Source: Shimia sp. CNT1-13L.2
Lineage (GTDB): Bacteria > Pseudomonadota > Alphaproteobacteria > Rhodobacterales > Rhodobacteraceae
Direction: 5' to 3'
Length of the DNA: 64,000 nt
NCBI RefSeq assembly: GCF_024331145.1
Contig: NZ_JANDJO010000002.1
Span: 1-64,000, forward strand
Shown: positions 26,447-35,030 of the stretch, one piece after another
Numbering within the stretch: the first letter of the stretch is position 1
How the letters are laid out: every line of letters starts with the position of its first letter
Notes under the pieces: model-generated
Databases searched by the model: none
What the model saw: only the letters and a program-made list of their open reading frames with translations
What the model was told of the DNA's origin: nothing
Program-made: the position numbers and the translations under genes

Positions 26447-28834
26447 TCAGACGAAATCGAATGTGAACTGGTCGAGTGTCAGTGCGCCGCTGCCGGAGAA
26501 ATAGATGCTGTCGCCTTCTCCATAGACGATCACGACGCCGTTGCCCTGGGTTCTGAGCGTCAGGTCGCTGGCATCGAGGCCATGGAAGACAAGCGTGTCG
26601 TCGGCGGCGTCGAAATCGCGGATGGTGTCGTGGCCGTCGCCGGCGCGGAAGGCGATGTGGTCAGCCCCGTTGCCGGTGAACAGGCGGTCGTTGCCGGTGC
26701 CGCCGTCCAGCGTGTCCTGACCGACCCCGGCCTTGAGGCGGTCTGCGCCAGCGCCGCCCGAGAGGAAATCGTTGTCGAGGCCGCCCTTGAGGATGTCATT
26801 GCCCGCACCACCAAGAAGGATGTCCTGACCGCCCATGCCACGCAGGTCGTCTGCGCCGTCGAGGCCTGAAAGGGCGTTGTCGCCGCCGGTGCCGAAGATG
26901 CGGTTGTTCAGGGCGTTGCCGGTGCCCGCCGTGGCCGCGCCCTTGAGGCGCAGGTGTTCGAGATTGTCGCCAAGCGTCCAGTCGAAGGTCGAGAACACGG
27001 TGTCGGTGCCCTGATTGGCGGCCTCGATGATGGTGTCGGAAAGGGTGTCGATGCGATAGACATCGTTGCCCTTGCCGCCGGACATGATGTCGGCGCCTGC
27101 GCCCCCGTCGATGTTGTCATCGCCGTCGCCGCCGGTGATGGTGTCGGCGCCCCAGCCACCGCGCAGGAGGTCATTGCCGGTGCCACCGTCGATGACGTCG
27201 GTGCCGGTGCCGCCGCGCAGCTTGTCCGCGCCGCTGTCGCCAGACAGTGAATCGTTGCCCGCGCCGCCTTCCATGTCGTCGTTTCCGTCGCCGCCGAGGA
27301 TTGTGTCATTTCCGTCTTCGCCCAGGACGCGGTCATTGCCGCCAAGGGCTGTCAGGGTGTTGTTGTTGGCGTTGCCGACGATCAGGTTATTCTGGGCATT
27401 GCCCGTGCCATCGGTGGCGGCGCTGCCTTCGCGCAGCCAGAGATCTTCGAAGTGGGTGCCGAGCGTGTGGCTGTGGGTGGTGATCACGCGGTCGTGGCCA
27501 TTGTTCGCGGTTTCGTTGACCTGATCGCCGGTGCTTTCGATGTAGTAGATATCGTTGCCGCTGCCGCCGGTCATGGTGTCATCGCCTGTGCCACCGTCAA
27601 GCACGTCGTTGCCCGCGCCACCAAGGATCAGGTCGTTGCCCGTGCCTGCGCGGATGAAATCGTTGCCGCTGCCGCCGTGGATGTCGTCGTGGCCGTCGCC
27701 GGCGAAGATCTTGTCGTGGCCACCGTAGCCCATGATGACTTCGCTTGCGCCGTCGGTGCCTTCGATCTGATTGCCGTCGCCGTCTGTGTATTTGAGGATC
27801 ATCGAGTCATCGCCCGACGTGCCATCCACCGGATCGGTCACGAGGGTGGCATAGGCGACGTCGGATTGGCCGAGGCCGTTGGAGATCGTGTAGGTGAAGA
27901 CGACGGAGCCGAGATCGGCGGTGGCCTGAACATGCACCTTGCCTTCGGCGGTCAGGGTGAGCTGTTGGCCGGTGTCGAGGGTGATGCTCTGGCCTGCGGA
28001 AACCGCCTGACCGTTGATCTTGGAGATGGTGACAGTGCTGCCCGAGGGCATGTCGTCGTTTGCCAAGAGATCGACGAGGGTTTCGCCCTTGGCCGTCACG
28101 TTGATGGTGTCGTCCTCGGCGATGAGGGCGGTTTGCACGCTGTCGCCGACGATCAGGAGGTTGCTGTCATAGATTGCGTCGCCCGCATCGGCGATGCCGA
28201 AGCGGATGGTGTTGGTGACGCCGTCGTTCACCGGTGCCTTGACCGTCAGAACAATGGTGAGCCCGTCCATTTCGGTGTTCACGGCAGAGGTGCCGTTGTT
28301 GATGAAGAGGTTCTCGTTGACGGTTGTGTTGATGTTGTCGATCGAGATGTCGCCGTCGCCGATGGCCAGTTCGGCCTTGGTGCCGTTGACCCAGATGCCG
28401 ACCGCGTCGTTGTAGCCCGCATTGACCCATTCGAGGTATTCCTCGGAGGAAAACACGAGCTGCATCGAGAGGGTATCGCCGGTGGGGATGAAATCGGCTT
28501 CGAAAATGGCGGCGTCGTAGGTGCGGACGCCTGCAATGCCGTTCAGCAGGGCATCATTGTCGACGCCCGCGTTATTCGTACTGGTCTGTTCGGACTGGTT
28601 GGCGGTGCCCGTAGAGTTGGTGAAGTCGGTCGCCTTGCCCGTGGACAGGATAACACCCGTGTCAGCGGGAACGGCCCCGGGCGAGGTGGTTTCCCCGCCC
28701 GTGTAGATGCCGGAGGCGAGGGCGTCGCCGGTGAAGGTCGCGCTGAGGACGGTGATGCCAGCCCCGAACATCGCGTTGGCCATTTCCAGGGCGGTTGCGC
28801 TGGTATTCACATTGAGTTCGGCTGCCTGAACCAT
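26447..28834 (-). CDS. Choice-of-anchor L domain / RTX secreted protein
   Basis: 795 residues with no classical signal peptide. Residues about 10-230 match the choice-of-anchor L domain (FGAGITVLSATFTGDALASG, LVFSSEEYLEWVNAGYNDAV). A cadherin/Ig-like segment at about 235-340 follows, then GGxGxDxLx RTX repeats from about 360 to 740. The C-terminus ends in a hydrophobic FTFDFV, as in many type I secretion substrates. Two ~60-residue non-RTX modules (NDIYYIESTGDQVNETANNG and NDVYRIDTLSDTIIEAANQG) interrupt the repeats. It lies next to the exopolysaccharide locus on the same strand as the export lipoprotein gene, so a matrix or adhesion role is possible. No type I exporter is nearby. Confidence 0.88.
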   Translation of the reverse strand: MVQAAELNVNTSATALEMANAMFGAGITVLSATFTGDALASGIYTGGETTSPGAVPADTGVILSTGKATDFTNSTGTANQSEQTSTNNAGVDNDALLNGIAGVRTYDAAIFEADFIPTGDTLSMQLVFSSEEYLEWVNAGYNDAVGIWVNGTKAELAIGDGDISIDNINTTVNENLFINNGTSAVNTEMDGLTIVLTVKAPVNDGVTNTIRFGIADAGDAIYDSNLLIVGDSVQTALIAEDDTINVTAKGETLVDLLANDDMPSGSTVTISKINGQAVSAGQSITLDTGQQLTLTAEGKVHVQATADLGSVVFTYTISNGLGQSDVAYATLVTDPVDGTSGDDSMILKYTDGDGNQIEGTDGASEVIMGYGGHDKIFAGDGHDDIHGGSGNDFIRAGTGNDLILGGAGNDVLDGGTGDDTMTGGSGNDIYYIESTGDQVNETANNGHDRVITTHSHTLGTHFEDLWLREGSAATDGTGNAQNNLIVGNANNNTLTALGGNDRVLGEDGNDTILGGDGNDDMEGGAGNDSLSGDSGADKLRGGTGTDVIDGGTGNDLLRGGWGADTITGGDGDDNIDGGAGADIMSGGKGNDVYRIDTLSDTIIEAANQGTDTVFSTFDWTLGDNLEHLRLKGAATAGTGNALNNRIFGTGGDNALSGLDGADDLRGMGGQDILLGGAGNDILKGGLDNDFLSGGAGADRLKAGVGQDTLDGGTGNDRLFTGNGADHIAFRAGDGHDTIRDFDAADDTLVFHGLDASDLTLRTQGNGVVIVYGEGDSIYFSGSGALTLDQFTFDFV

Positions 28835-28976
28835 AGGACACTCCCTAACAAACTATCCGACAAAGGTAGCAAGTCAGGCGTGGATGTGAGGGGGCGCAAG
28901 TGGTTGAGAACAGGGGCGATCGTATGAGGGGGGCGTGCAAGCGGGGGGCTGGCCACTCAAACGGATAGGCGGGCTA

Positions 28977-30011
28977 TCACAGGTTCTCGATCAAGACGAT
29001 GGGCGAGATGATGCCGCCGATCAGTTCGAGGCTGGGCAGGATGGCGGCGATGGCCTCGTTCCAGTTGCCCAATGCGCTGCGCGGGACATAGACCACATCC
29101 CCGGGCATGAGGGGGTAGTCGAGGGCATTGCCGGTGAGCATGGCCTTGACGTCGACGATCAGGAGTTCGCCTTCGGTGGTGGAATAGGAACGCACGATGC
29201 GCACGTCGGTCAGCAGGGCGTTGGCCTCGTCAGGGCCTTCGGCCATGGAGAGGGCTTCGAGCAGGGTGCGGCCGTCGGCACCGAAAGGCACGGCACGGGG
29301 TTTGCCCACTGCGCCGAGCATGTAGACCTGCATGTCTTCCTTGCGCGGGGCGAAGATGACATCGCCGCTTGCCACGTAGACATTGTGATCGAAGCGACCC
29401 TGTTTCAGGAGCGCCTGAAGATCGACGATGCACATGACATCGTTGCGGATCAGGCGGGCGCCGGGGAGGTAGGCATCGGGGGTCAGGCCGCCGCCCATCG
29501 CGAGGGCCTCGAGCAGGGTGCGGGGATGTTCGAGATACTGAACACCCGACTGTTTGAATTCGCCGAGGAAATAGATCGGGTGGCTTTCGGCATCGTCGAG
29601 TTCGACCGTGACCCAGGGGTTCACGAAATGCGCGGTATAGGCTTCTTTCACCGTGCGCTGGATCTGGCGGGTGGTCTTGCCGCGCACCAGCACCGTTTCG
29701 ACGATGGGCAGTTGCACATAGCCGCCGCCGTCCACGCGGGCGGTGATGTCGCGCATGCCTTCTTCGCCGAAGATGTTGAAGCGCAGGGTGTCACCGGGGC
29801 CAACGCGGTAGCTTTGTTCCGGGATCGACTGGCTTAGGGTTTCGGGCGACTTGGTCGAGGCGCGGCAGCCCGCATCGCGGCCGGGGACGCCGGGGTTGGA
29901 GGTGACGGTCTTGCGAAACACCACCCCGTCGTTGCGCATGACAGAGGTGTCGAGAAGGCCGGATTCGCAGGCCGAAACAAGAAGTGACAAGGCCAGAGGC
30001 AGCACACGCAA
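28977..30011 (-). CDS. Polysaccharide export outer-membrane lipoprotein (Wza/KpsD-like)
   Basis: 344 residues if translation starts at TTG 30011, giving a compact lipoprotein signal (RVLPLALSLLVSAC) cleaved before Cys15; a TTG at 30140 would put 57 residues before the lipobox, which is unlikely. The polysaccharide export (poly_export) domain begins near SYRVGPGDTLRFNIFGEEGMRD, followed by two SLBB-type segments (YFLGEFKQSGVQYLEHPRTLLEALAMGG and VYMLGAVGKPRAVPF). Wza-type proteins form the outer-membrane channel for capsule or EPS. It is divergent from the EPS cluster. A hairpin overlaps its ribosome-binding region. The start codon remains uncertain. Confidence 0.85.
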   Translation of the reverse strand: MRVLPLALSLLVSACESGLLDTSVMRNDGVVFRKTVTSNPGVPGRDAGCRASTKSPETLSQSIPEQSYRVGPGDTLRFNIFGEEGMRDITARVDGGGYVQLPIVETVLVRGKTTRQIQRTVKEAYTAHFVNPWVTVELDDAESHPIYFLGEFKQSGVQYLEHPRTLLEALAMGGGLTPDAYLPGARLIRNDVMCIVDLQALLKQGRFDHNVYVASGDVIFAPRKEDMQVYMLGAVGKPRAVPFGADGRTLLEALSMAEGPDEANALLTDVRIVRSYSTTEGELLIVDVKAMLTGNALDYPLMPGDVVYVPRSALGNWNEAIAAILPSLELIGGIISPIVLIENL

Positions 30012-30020
30012 CGCGCGAAA

Positions 30021-30038
30021 CCTATCCTTCAGGATAGG
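30021..30038 (-). promoter_or_regulatory. Hairpin over the Wza-like gene's ribosome-binding region
   Basis: A perfect 7-bp inverted repeat with a 4-nt loop (CCTATCC-TTCA-GGATAGG). On the minus strand it contains the purine-rich AAGGATAGG that would serve as Shine-Dalgarno for the start at 30011. It might limit translation of the export protein. Confidence 0.35.
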
Positions 30039-30178
30039 GGCGACGCCGTGAACTATACTTTTGCCTAGGCGTCCCAATCCCTTGCACCTGCACTTAGCCT
30101 TACGTGCGCTATTCTTCGCGCGTTCCGAGCTTATGGTCAATGCAAGTTACTGAAAAGCCTTTGATTGGAGACCTCGAC

Positions 30179-31447
30179 ATGATCACCTTGCTTGGAGCCG
30201 CCCCTGATACTGGCAACCAAGGGGTCAGTGCGCTGTGTCGCTCAGCCGTGGCGGGAATACGATCTCGCGGGTTTGACCGGATCGCCGTGGCCGACCACGG
30301 ACGCGGCGCACGACGGGCCTTTTGGTGGATTGGTGGCGAGGAAACCGGGGTCGATCTTTTTGGCCTGACCAACAACCGCCGCCTGTGGCGCGGGGATTGC
30401 CTGCGCACGGTTTCGGCGCTTGCGCGGTTGGGTGGTCTTGGCAATTCGGCAGCGCGCAGTATCCTTGGGTCGCGGGCAGTTCTGGATGTCAGCGGCGGCG
30501 ACAGTTTCACCGATCTTTACGGCGAAAAGCGGTTCCAGGCGATGTGCCGGTCAAAGCGGCTGGCGTTGGACAATGGTCGCCCGCTTATCCTTTTGCCTCA
30601 GACACTTGGGCCGTTTCGCGATCCGCAGCGCAAGGCCGAGGCCGTGGATATCCTGCGCCGTGCGACGGCCGTGTGGGTGCGCGACCAGCGGAGTTTCGAT
30701 TTCCTGAAAGACGAACTTGGTGCGGATTTCGATCCTGCGCGTCATCATCTTGGGGTCGATATGGCCGTGCTGTTGCCCGAGACGGTGCCGGCGAAACCCC
30801 TGCCGGACGAGATTTGCAACTGGTTGCACGATGATCGCATTCCGGTGGCGGGGATCAATGTGAACGGGTTGCTGTATCAGCGCGAAACCGAGGCCTGCGC
30901 GGCCTTTGGGCTGGCCGAGGGCCATCGGGCGCAGGCGTCGGCGGCGGCGCGGGCGGTGCTGGATAGCGATCCCGCGATGCGTCTGTTGCTGGTGCCGCAT
31001 GTGAACCGCCCGGAAGGGGACGCAGAGAGCGACTGGAGCGCCTGCCGCGCGCTGGAAGACGAGCTGCGCATGACCTATGGCGCGCGGGTGGCCACGCTGC
31101 CGCAGATCTATGACGCCTGCGAGCTGAAGTGGATCATCGCGCGCTGTGACTGGTTCGCGGGGGCGCGGATGCATTCAACCATTGCGAGCTTTTCGTCGGG
31201 CGTGCCGACGCTGGGTTTTGGTTATAGCGACAAGGCGGAAGGCGTCTTTGCAGAGTGCGGCATCGAGAAGGATGTCGCCGACCTGCGGGTTCTGGATGCA
31301 CAGAGCCTTGGGCGCGTGGTGCGGGCCAGCCTGCGTCGTCGCAGCGCAAGCCGCAAGACGTTGAAGGAACAGATGGCGTTTGTGCGGGCGCGGGCCGGGG
31401 CGCAGATGGACATGATCGCGGATGCGATCCGTCGGGCCGAGGGCTGA
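30179..31447 (+). CDS. Polysaccharide pyruvyl transferase family protein
   Basis: 422 residues from the ATG at 30179, with TTGGAG 8 nt upstream. The family opening ITLLGAAPDTGNQGVSALCRSAV, the GGDSFTDLYGE segment, LPQTLGPF and the C-terminal SARMHSTIASFSSGVPTLGFGY-like segment are all present. Family members (WcaK, CsaB) add pyruvate ketals from PEP to sugars. First gene of the plus-strand EPS cluster, 3 nt before the flippase. Together with the FrhB-like gene two genes on, this recalls clusters where the two families occur together. Confidence 0.87.
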   Translation: MITLLGAAPDTGNQGVSALCRSAVAGIRSRGFDRIAVADHGRGARRAFWWIGGEETGVDLFGLTNNRRLWRGDCLRTVSALARLGGLGNSAARSILGSRAVLDVSGGDSFTDLYGEKRFQAMCRSKRLALDNGRPLILLPQTLGPFRDPQRKAEAVDILRRATAVWVRDQRSFDFLKDELGADFDPARHHLGVDMAVLLPETVPAKPLPDEICNWLHDDRIPVAGINVNGLLYQRETEACAAFGLAEGHRAQASAAARAVLDSDPAMRLLLVPHVNRPEGDAESDWSACRALEDELRMTYGARVATLPQIYDACELKWIIARCDWFAGARMHSTIASFSSGVPTLGFGYSDKAEGVFAECGIEKDVADLRVLDAQSLGRVVRASLRRRSASRKTLKEQMAFVRARAGAQMDMIADAIRRAEG

Positions 31448-31450
31448 ACC

Positions 31451-32701
31451 ATGCGGTCTGCGAGCACATCGGGACGCGCGGCCGCCTGGGCCGTGCCAGT
31501 GGCTAACGAGGTGGCAGTCTTTGCTCGCTCGGTGGTGCTGGCACGGTTTCTGGGCGCTGAGGAACTTGGCAAGATCATGCTTCTGGCGCTTGCGCTGCGC
31601 CTTGTTGAAATGGCGAGCGACCTGTCGGTTGAACGCCTGATGGCGCAGGCGATGGATGGCGGGACCGAGCGGATGCAGGCGAACCTTCAGGGGTTCGCGG
31701 TGCTGCGTGGTGCGGGGCTCGCGCTTGTTCTGGTGCTGCTGGCGGTGCCGATGTCGTTTGGATTTGCCGACGGGCCGACCGCGCTGACCTTTGCGGCGCT
31801 GGCGCTTGCGCCCTTGCTGCGGGGGTTCGTGCATCTTGATTATCGCCGTCGCGAGCGTCGGTTCGACTATCGCGGCTTGATGGTTGTGGATGGCGGCGCG
31901 GCGGTGGCGATGCTGGTGAGCGCGCCCTTTGCGGCGCAGATGGTCGGGGATCACCGGGCGTTTCTGGTGGTGCTGATGGTGCATGTGGCGGCGCTGGTCG
32001 TACTGTCGCATCTGGTTGCCGAGCGGCGTTATCAACTGGCGCTGGAGTGGGGCTATGGCCTGCGTATCTGGCGTTTCGGCGCGCCGCTGATCGTGAACGC
32101 GGGGCTGATGTTCCTGACGTTTCAGGCGGATCGCCTGATCGTGGCGGGGTACTTCGGCTGGAGCGAACTGGCGCTCTATGGCGTGGCGCTTCAGCTTGCG
32201 CTGCTGCCGGCACAGATCGCGGGGCGGGCGGCGGCCTCATTGCTGGCGCCGGCCTTCCGCCGGAGCCTTGCCGAGGATGATCTGGCAAGTGCGGCAGGTC
32301 CGGCCCTGCGGGGGTACGGGGCGCTGGCGCTGGTTTTCTTTGCCGGGTTTGGCCTGTTGGCGGGTCCGTTCATCCGCGCGGTCTATGGCGCCGAGTTTGA
32401 CGTGACACCGGCGCTTTTGTGGGCGCTTGGCCTTGCGGCGGCGATCCGGATTGCCCGCACGCCTGTTTCGCAACTGGCTGTTTCCCTTGGGAAAACCGCA
32501 ATCCCGATGCGGGGCAATATTCTGCGAGCGATGGCGCTTGTGCCTGCGCTCGGGCTGGCGATGTCCGGTCATCCAGTTCATGCGCTGGCGCTTGCGGCGG
32601 CGGCGGGAGAGGCGCTTGCGGCCCTCCGGGCCTGGGGGCTTCTCAAACCTCATCTAGTCACCACTCACGACTCTGCCAAACCTGTGGGAGCCAGCGCATG
32701 A
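31451..32701 (+). CDS. Oligosaccharide flippase (Wzx-like, MVF/MATE-type fold)
   Basis: 416 residues with about 12 hydrophobic segments and the polysaccharide-biosynthesis-protein layout: ARFLGAEELGKIMLLALALRLVEM near the N-terminus and the central LIVNAGLMFLTFQADRLIVAGYFG segment. It would move the lipid-linked repeat unit across the inner membrane. The gene starts 3 nt after the pyruvyltransferase stop and ends in an ATGA overlap with the FrhB-like gene. Confidence 0.87.
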   Translation: MRSASTSGRAAAWAVPVANEVAVFARSVVLARFLGAEELGKIMLLALALRLVEMASDLSVERLMAQAMDGGTERMQANLQGFAVLRGAGLALVLVLLAVPMSFGFADGPTALTFAALALAPLLRGFVHLDYRRRERRFDYRGLMVVDGGAAVAMLVSAPFAAQMVGDHRAFLVVLMVHVAALVVLSHLVAERRYQLALEWGYGLRIWRFGAPLIVNAGLMFLTFQADRLIVAGYFGWSELALYGVALQLALLPAQIAGRAAASLLAPAFRRSLAEDDLASAAGPALRGYGALALVFFAGFGLLAGPFIRAVYGAEFDVTPALLWALGLAAAIRIARTPVSQLAVSLGKTAIPMRGNILRAMALVPALGLAMSGHPVHALALAAAAGEALAALRAWGLLKPHLVTTHDSAKPVGASA

Positions 32702-33972
32702 AACCCAAGAGCGATCCGATCACCCGTACCGTGGAAAGCAACCTGTGCACCGGGTGTGGCGTGTGCAGCGGCCTGTTTCCTGAGTTCATCAAGATGGTGG
32801 ATGACGAGATCAACGGGCGGCGTCCGGTAGTGGAGCAGAGCGAGGAAGGGCACGCCGCGGCGCGGATGGCGCTGGGGGCCTGTGCCGGTGTCGGGGCGGA
32901 TCATGATGACCTGCCGGTGGCCGATCAGGTGGATCGCGACTGGGGGCCGGTGCTGAAGGTCTGGGAAGGCTGGGCGCGTGACGAAGAAATCCGCTATCGC
33001 GGTTCGAGCGGTGGCGCGGTGACGGGCATTGCCGCGAGCCTTTTGGCGAATGGTGTGGCCGAGCGTGTTTTGCACGTGGCGCAGCGCGCCGATGATCCGC
33101 GCTTGAACGAGGCGGTCATCAGCCGTGATCGTGCGGGGCTGATGCGGGGTGTGGGGTCGCGCTATGCGCCTGCCGCGCCGGGCGAGAAGCTGGCGGATGC
33201 GGCGCTGGAGCCGGGGCAGTTTGCCTTTATCGGCAAGCCCTGTGACGTGGCTTCGGTGGCACGGATGGGCAAGGTCGATCCGCATCTGACCGAAAAATGC
33301 GCCGCGACGATTTCGATTTTCTGCGCCGGTGCGCCGAATATTGCCGCGACCAACCGTCTGCTTGATCGTCTGTCGGTGCCGAAAGATGCCATCGTGACCG
33401 ACCTGCGCTATCGCGGGCAGGGGTGGCCGGGCATGATGCAGGCAACCTATCGCGATGCACAAGGTGCCGAGCATCAGAGCGATGCGGTGAGCTATGGCGA
33501 GGGCTGGGGCCGGGTGTTGCAGGCGGGGCGCAAGTGGCGCTGCCGGATCTGTGCTGACCACACCGGAGAGTTCGCCGACATCTCGGTGGGCGATCCGTGG
33601 GACACGCCGCCCAAGTGCAACATGGATGCGGGGCGGTCGCTGATCGTGGCACGCACGCAGCGCGGCATCGAGATCGTCGAGGAGGCCATCCGCAGCGGTC
33701 ACCTGATCGCGCGGGAGACGGCGCGGGATCGGATCGCCAAGGCACAGCCGAACCTGCTTGATACGCGCGGGTCGGTGTTTGGGCGTCGTCTTGCGATGCG
33801 GCTGGTGGGGCTGCCGGTGCCGCAGGATCGCGGGTTGAACAGTTTCGCGCTGTGGCGGTCGCACCTGTCGCTGAAGCGCAAGGCGCAGTCGGTGGCGGGA
33901 TCGCTGAAGCGGATTTTGAAGGCGCGTCTGTGGCGTCCGGTGCGGATCACGCCCTATGAGGCGGGCCAATGA
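32698..33972 (+). CDS. FrhB-like (coenzyme F420 hydrogenase/dehydrogenase beta subunit family) iron-sulfur protein
   Basis: 424 residues from the ATG at 32698, which has GGGAG upstream and overlaps the flippase stop. A ferredoxin-like CTGCGVCSGLFP motif is at residues about 15-26, followed by the F420H2 dehydrogenase beta-subunit N- and C-terminal domains with FIGKPCDVASVARM and CRICADHTGEFADISVGDPW. Such genes are frequent in EPS clusters of bacteria that may lack F420, where their role is unclear; a redox step on a sugar or on the pyruvyl/acyl donor is a guess. Overlaps the acyltransferase gene by 4 bp. Confidence 0.85.
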   Translation: MKPKSDPITRTVESNLCTGCGVCSGLFPEFIKMVDDEINGRRPVVEQSEEGHAAARMALGACAGVGADHDDLPVADQVDRDWGPVLKVWEGWARDEEIRYRGSSGGAVTGIAASLLANGVAERVLHVAQRADDPRLNEAVISRDRAGLMRGVGSRYAPAAPGEKLADAALEPGQFAFIGKPCDVASVARMGKVDPHLTEKCAATISIFCAGAPNIAATNRLLDRLSVPKDAIVTDLRYRGQGWPGMMQATYRDAQGAEHQSDAVSYGEGWGRVLQAGRKWRCRICADHTGEFADISVGDPWDTPPKCNMDAGRSLIVARTQRGIEIVEEAIRSGHLIARETARDRIAKAQPNLLDTRGSVFGRRLAMRLVGLPVPQDRGLNSFALWRSHLSLKRKAQSVAGSLKRILKARLWRPVRITPYEAGQ

Positions 33973-35030
33973 GCGGCCCTGTCACCCTTGGCGCGGCGCT
34001 GGGGCAGGGGCGCGAGAACAACCTTGACCTGTTGCGCCTTGCCGCGGCTTCGGCCGTGGTGGTGAGCCATGCCTGGCCGCTGGCGCTTGGGCGGGGGGCG
34101 GTGGAGCCGCTGGAGGCGGCGCTTGGCCTGTCGCTTGGGGGCGTTGCGGTTCTGGTGTTCTTCTTCCTCTCGGGCATGTTGATCAGCGCCAGTGCGGCGG
34201 CGGATCGGCAGGAGCGCGGGCGGTTTGTCCTGAAGCGGGTGCTGCGGATTTATCCCGGCCTGGCGGTGGCCCTGATCGTGACGGTTCTGATCGCGGTGGA
34301 TGGCGGGGCAACGGCGGGGTTTGGCGAGCTGGTGATCTATGTGCTGCGCGGGCTGTCGCTGGTGTCTTTGCAGCACGAGATTTCGGGGGCCCTTGTCGGG
34401 ACGCCTTACGGTAGCGTGGTGAACGGCCCGCTGTGGACCCTGTTTTACGAAGTCCTGTGCTATGGGATCATTGCCACGGCGATCTGGTCGGGACTGCTGG
34501 ATCGTGTCTGGGGTTGGGTTTGCCTTGCAGGGGCGAGCCTGATGCTCTGGGCGTTTCCGGAGGTGGTCGCGCAGCAGGTTGCGCCAGCGCTGGCCTATCG
34601 CCTCAACACGCTGGCACCGCTGTTGATGGCTTTCGTGAGCGGTGCGGTGTTCTGGCGGCTTCGCGACTGGATGGTTTTGGACTGGCGCGTGGGCATTGCC
34701 CTATTGGCCTGCGCGTCGTTGGTGGCAGGGCAAGGAAGTGCCCTGCCGCTGATGATTGTGGCGATGGGCTATGGCCTGTGCCTGCTGGCCTTCCGGCTGC
34801 CCACGGTCTCGCCGGGGATGGACCTGTCTTATGGCATCTACATCTATGGCTGGCCGGTGGCGCAGTTCGTGGTCTGCTATGTCGGGCCAGCCACGCCGGA
34901 GATGCTTGCCTTGCTGAGCCTGTCGGCGGTGTTGCCGGTGGCGTTCCTGAGCTGGCATCTTGTTGAAAAGCCCGCGCTCTCGCTGATCAAGCGGGGCCGG
35001 TTCCAGGCGCATCGGGTGGTGTCGCCTTGA
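33969..35030 (+). CDS. Acyltransferase family 3 (OafA/NodX-like)
   Basis: 353 residues with about 10 transmembrane helices. The family opening (REN-NLDLLRLAAASAVVVSHAWPL), including the conserved His in SHAW, is clear, as is the FFLSGMLISASA segment and the R-rich KRVLRIYPGL. These proteins add acetyl or other acyl groups to surface sugars from the cytoplasmic side. It overlaps genes on both sides by 4 bp, so it is co-translated within the EPS cluster. Confidence 0.9.
   Translation: MSGPVTLGAALGQGRENNLDLLRLAAASAVVVSHAWPLALGRGAVEPLEAALGLSLGGVAVLVFFFLSGMLISASAAADRQERGRFVLKRVLRIYPGLAVALIVTVLIAVDGGATAGFGELVIYVLRGLSLVSLQHEISGALVGTPYGSVVNGPLWTLFYEVLCYGIIATAIWSGLLDRVWGWVCLAGASLMLWAFPEVVAQQVAPALAYRLNTLAPLLMAFVSGAVFWRLRDWMVLDWRVGIALLACASLVAGQGSALPLMIVAMGYGLCLLAFRLPTVSPGMDLSYGIYIYGWPVAQFVVCYVGPATPEMLALLSLSAVLPVAFLSWHLVEKPALSLIKRGRFQAHRVVSP

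Noticed and set aside
27452-28927. Long Val/Ala-rich plus-strand frame opposite the choice-of-anchor L/RTX gene
   Set aside because: Antisense shadow of RTX repeats with no ribosome-binding site or family match.
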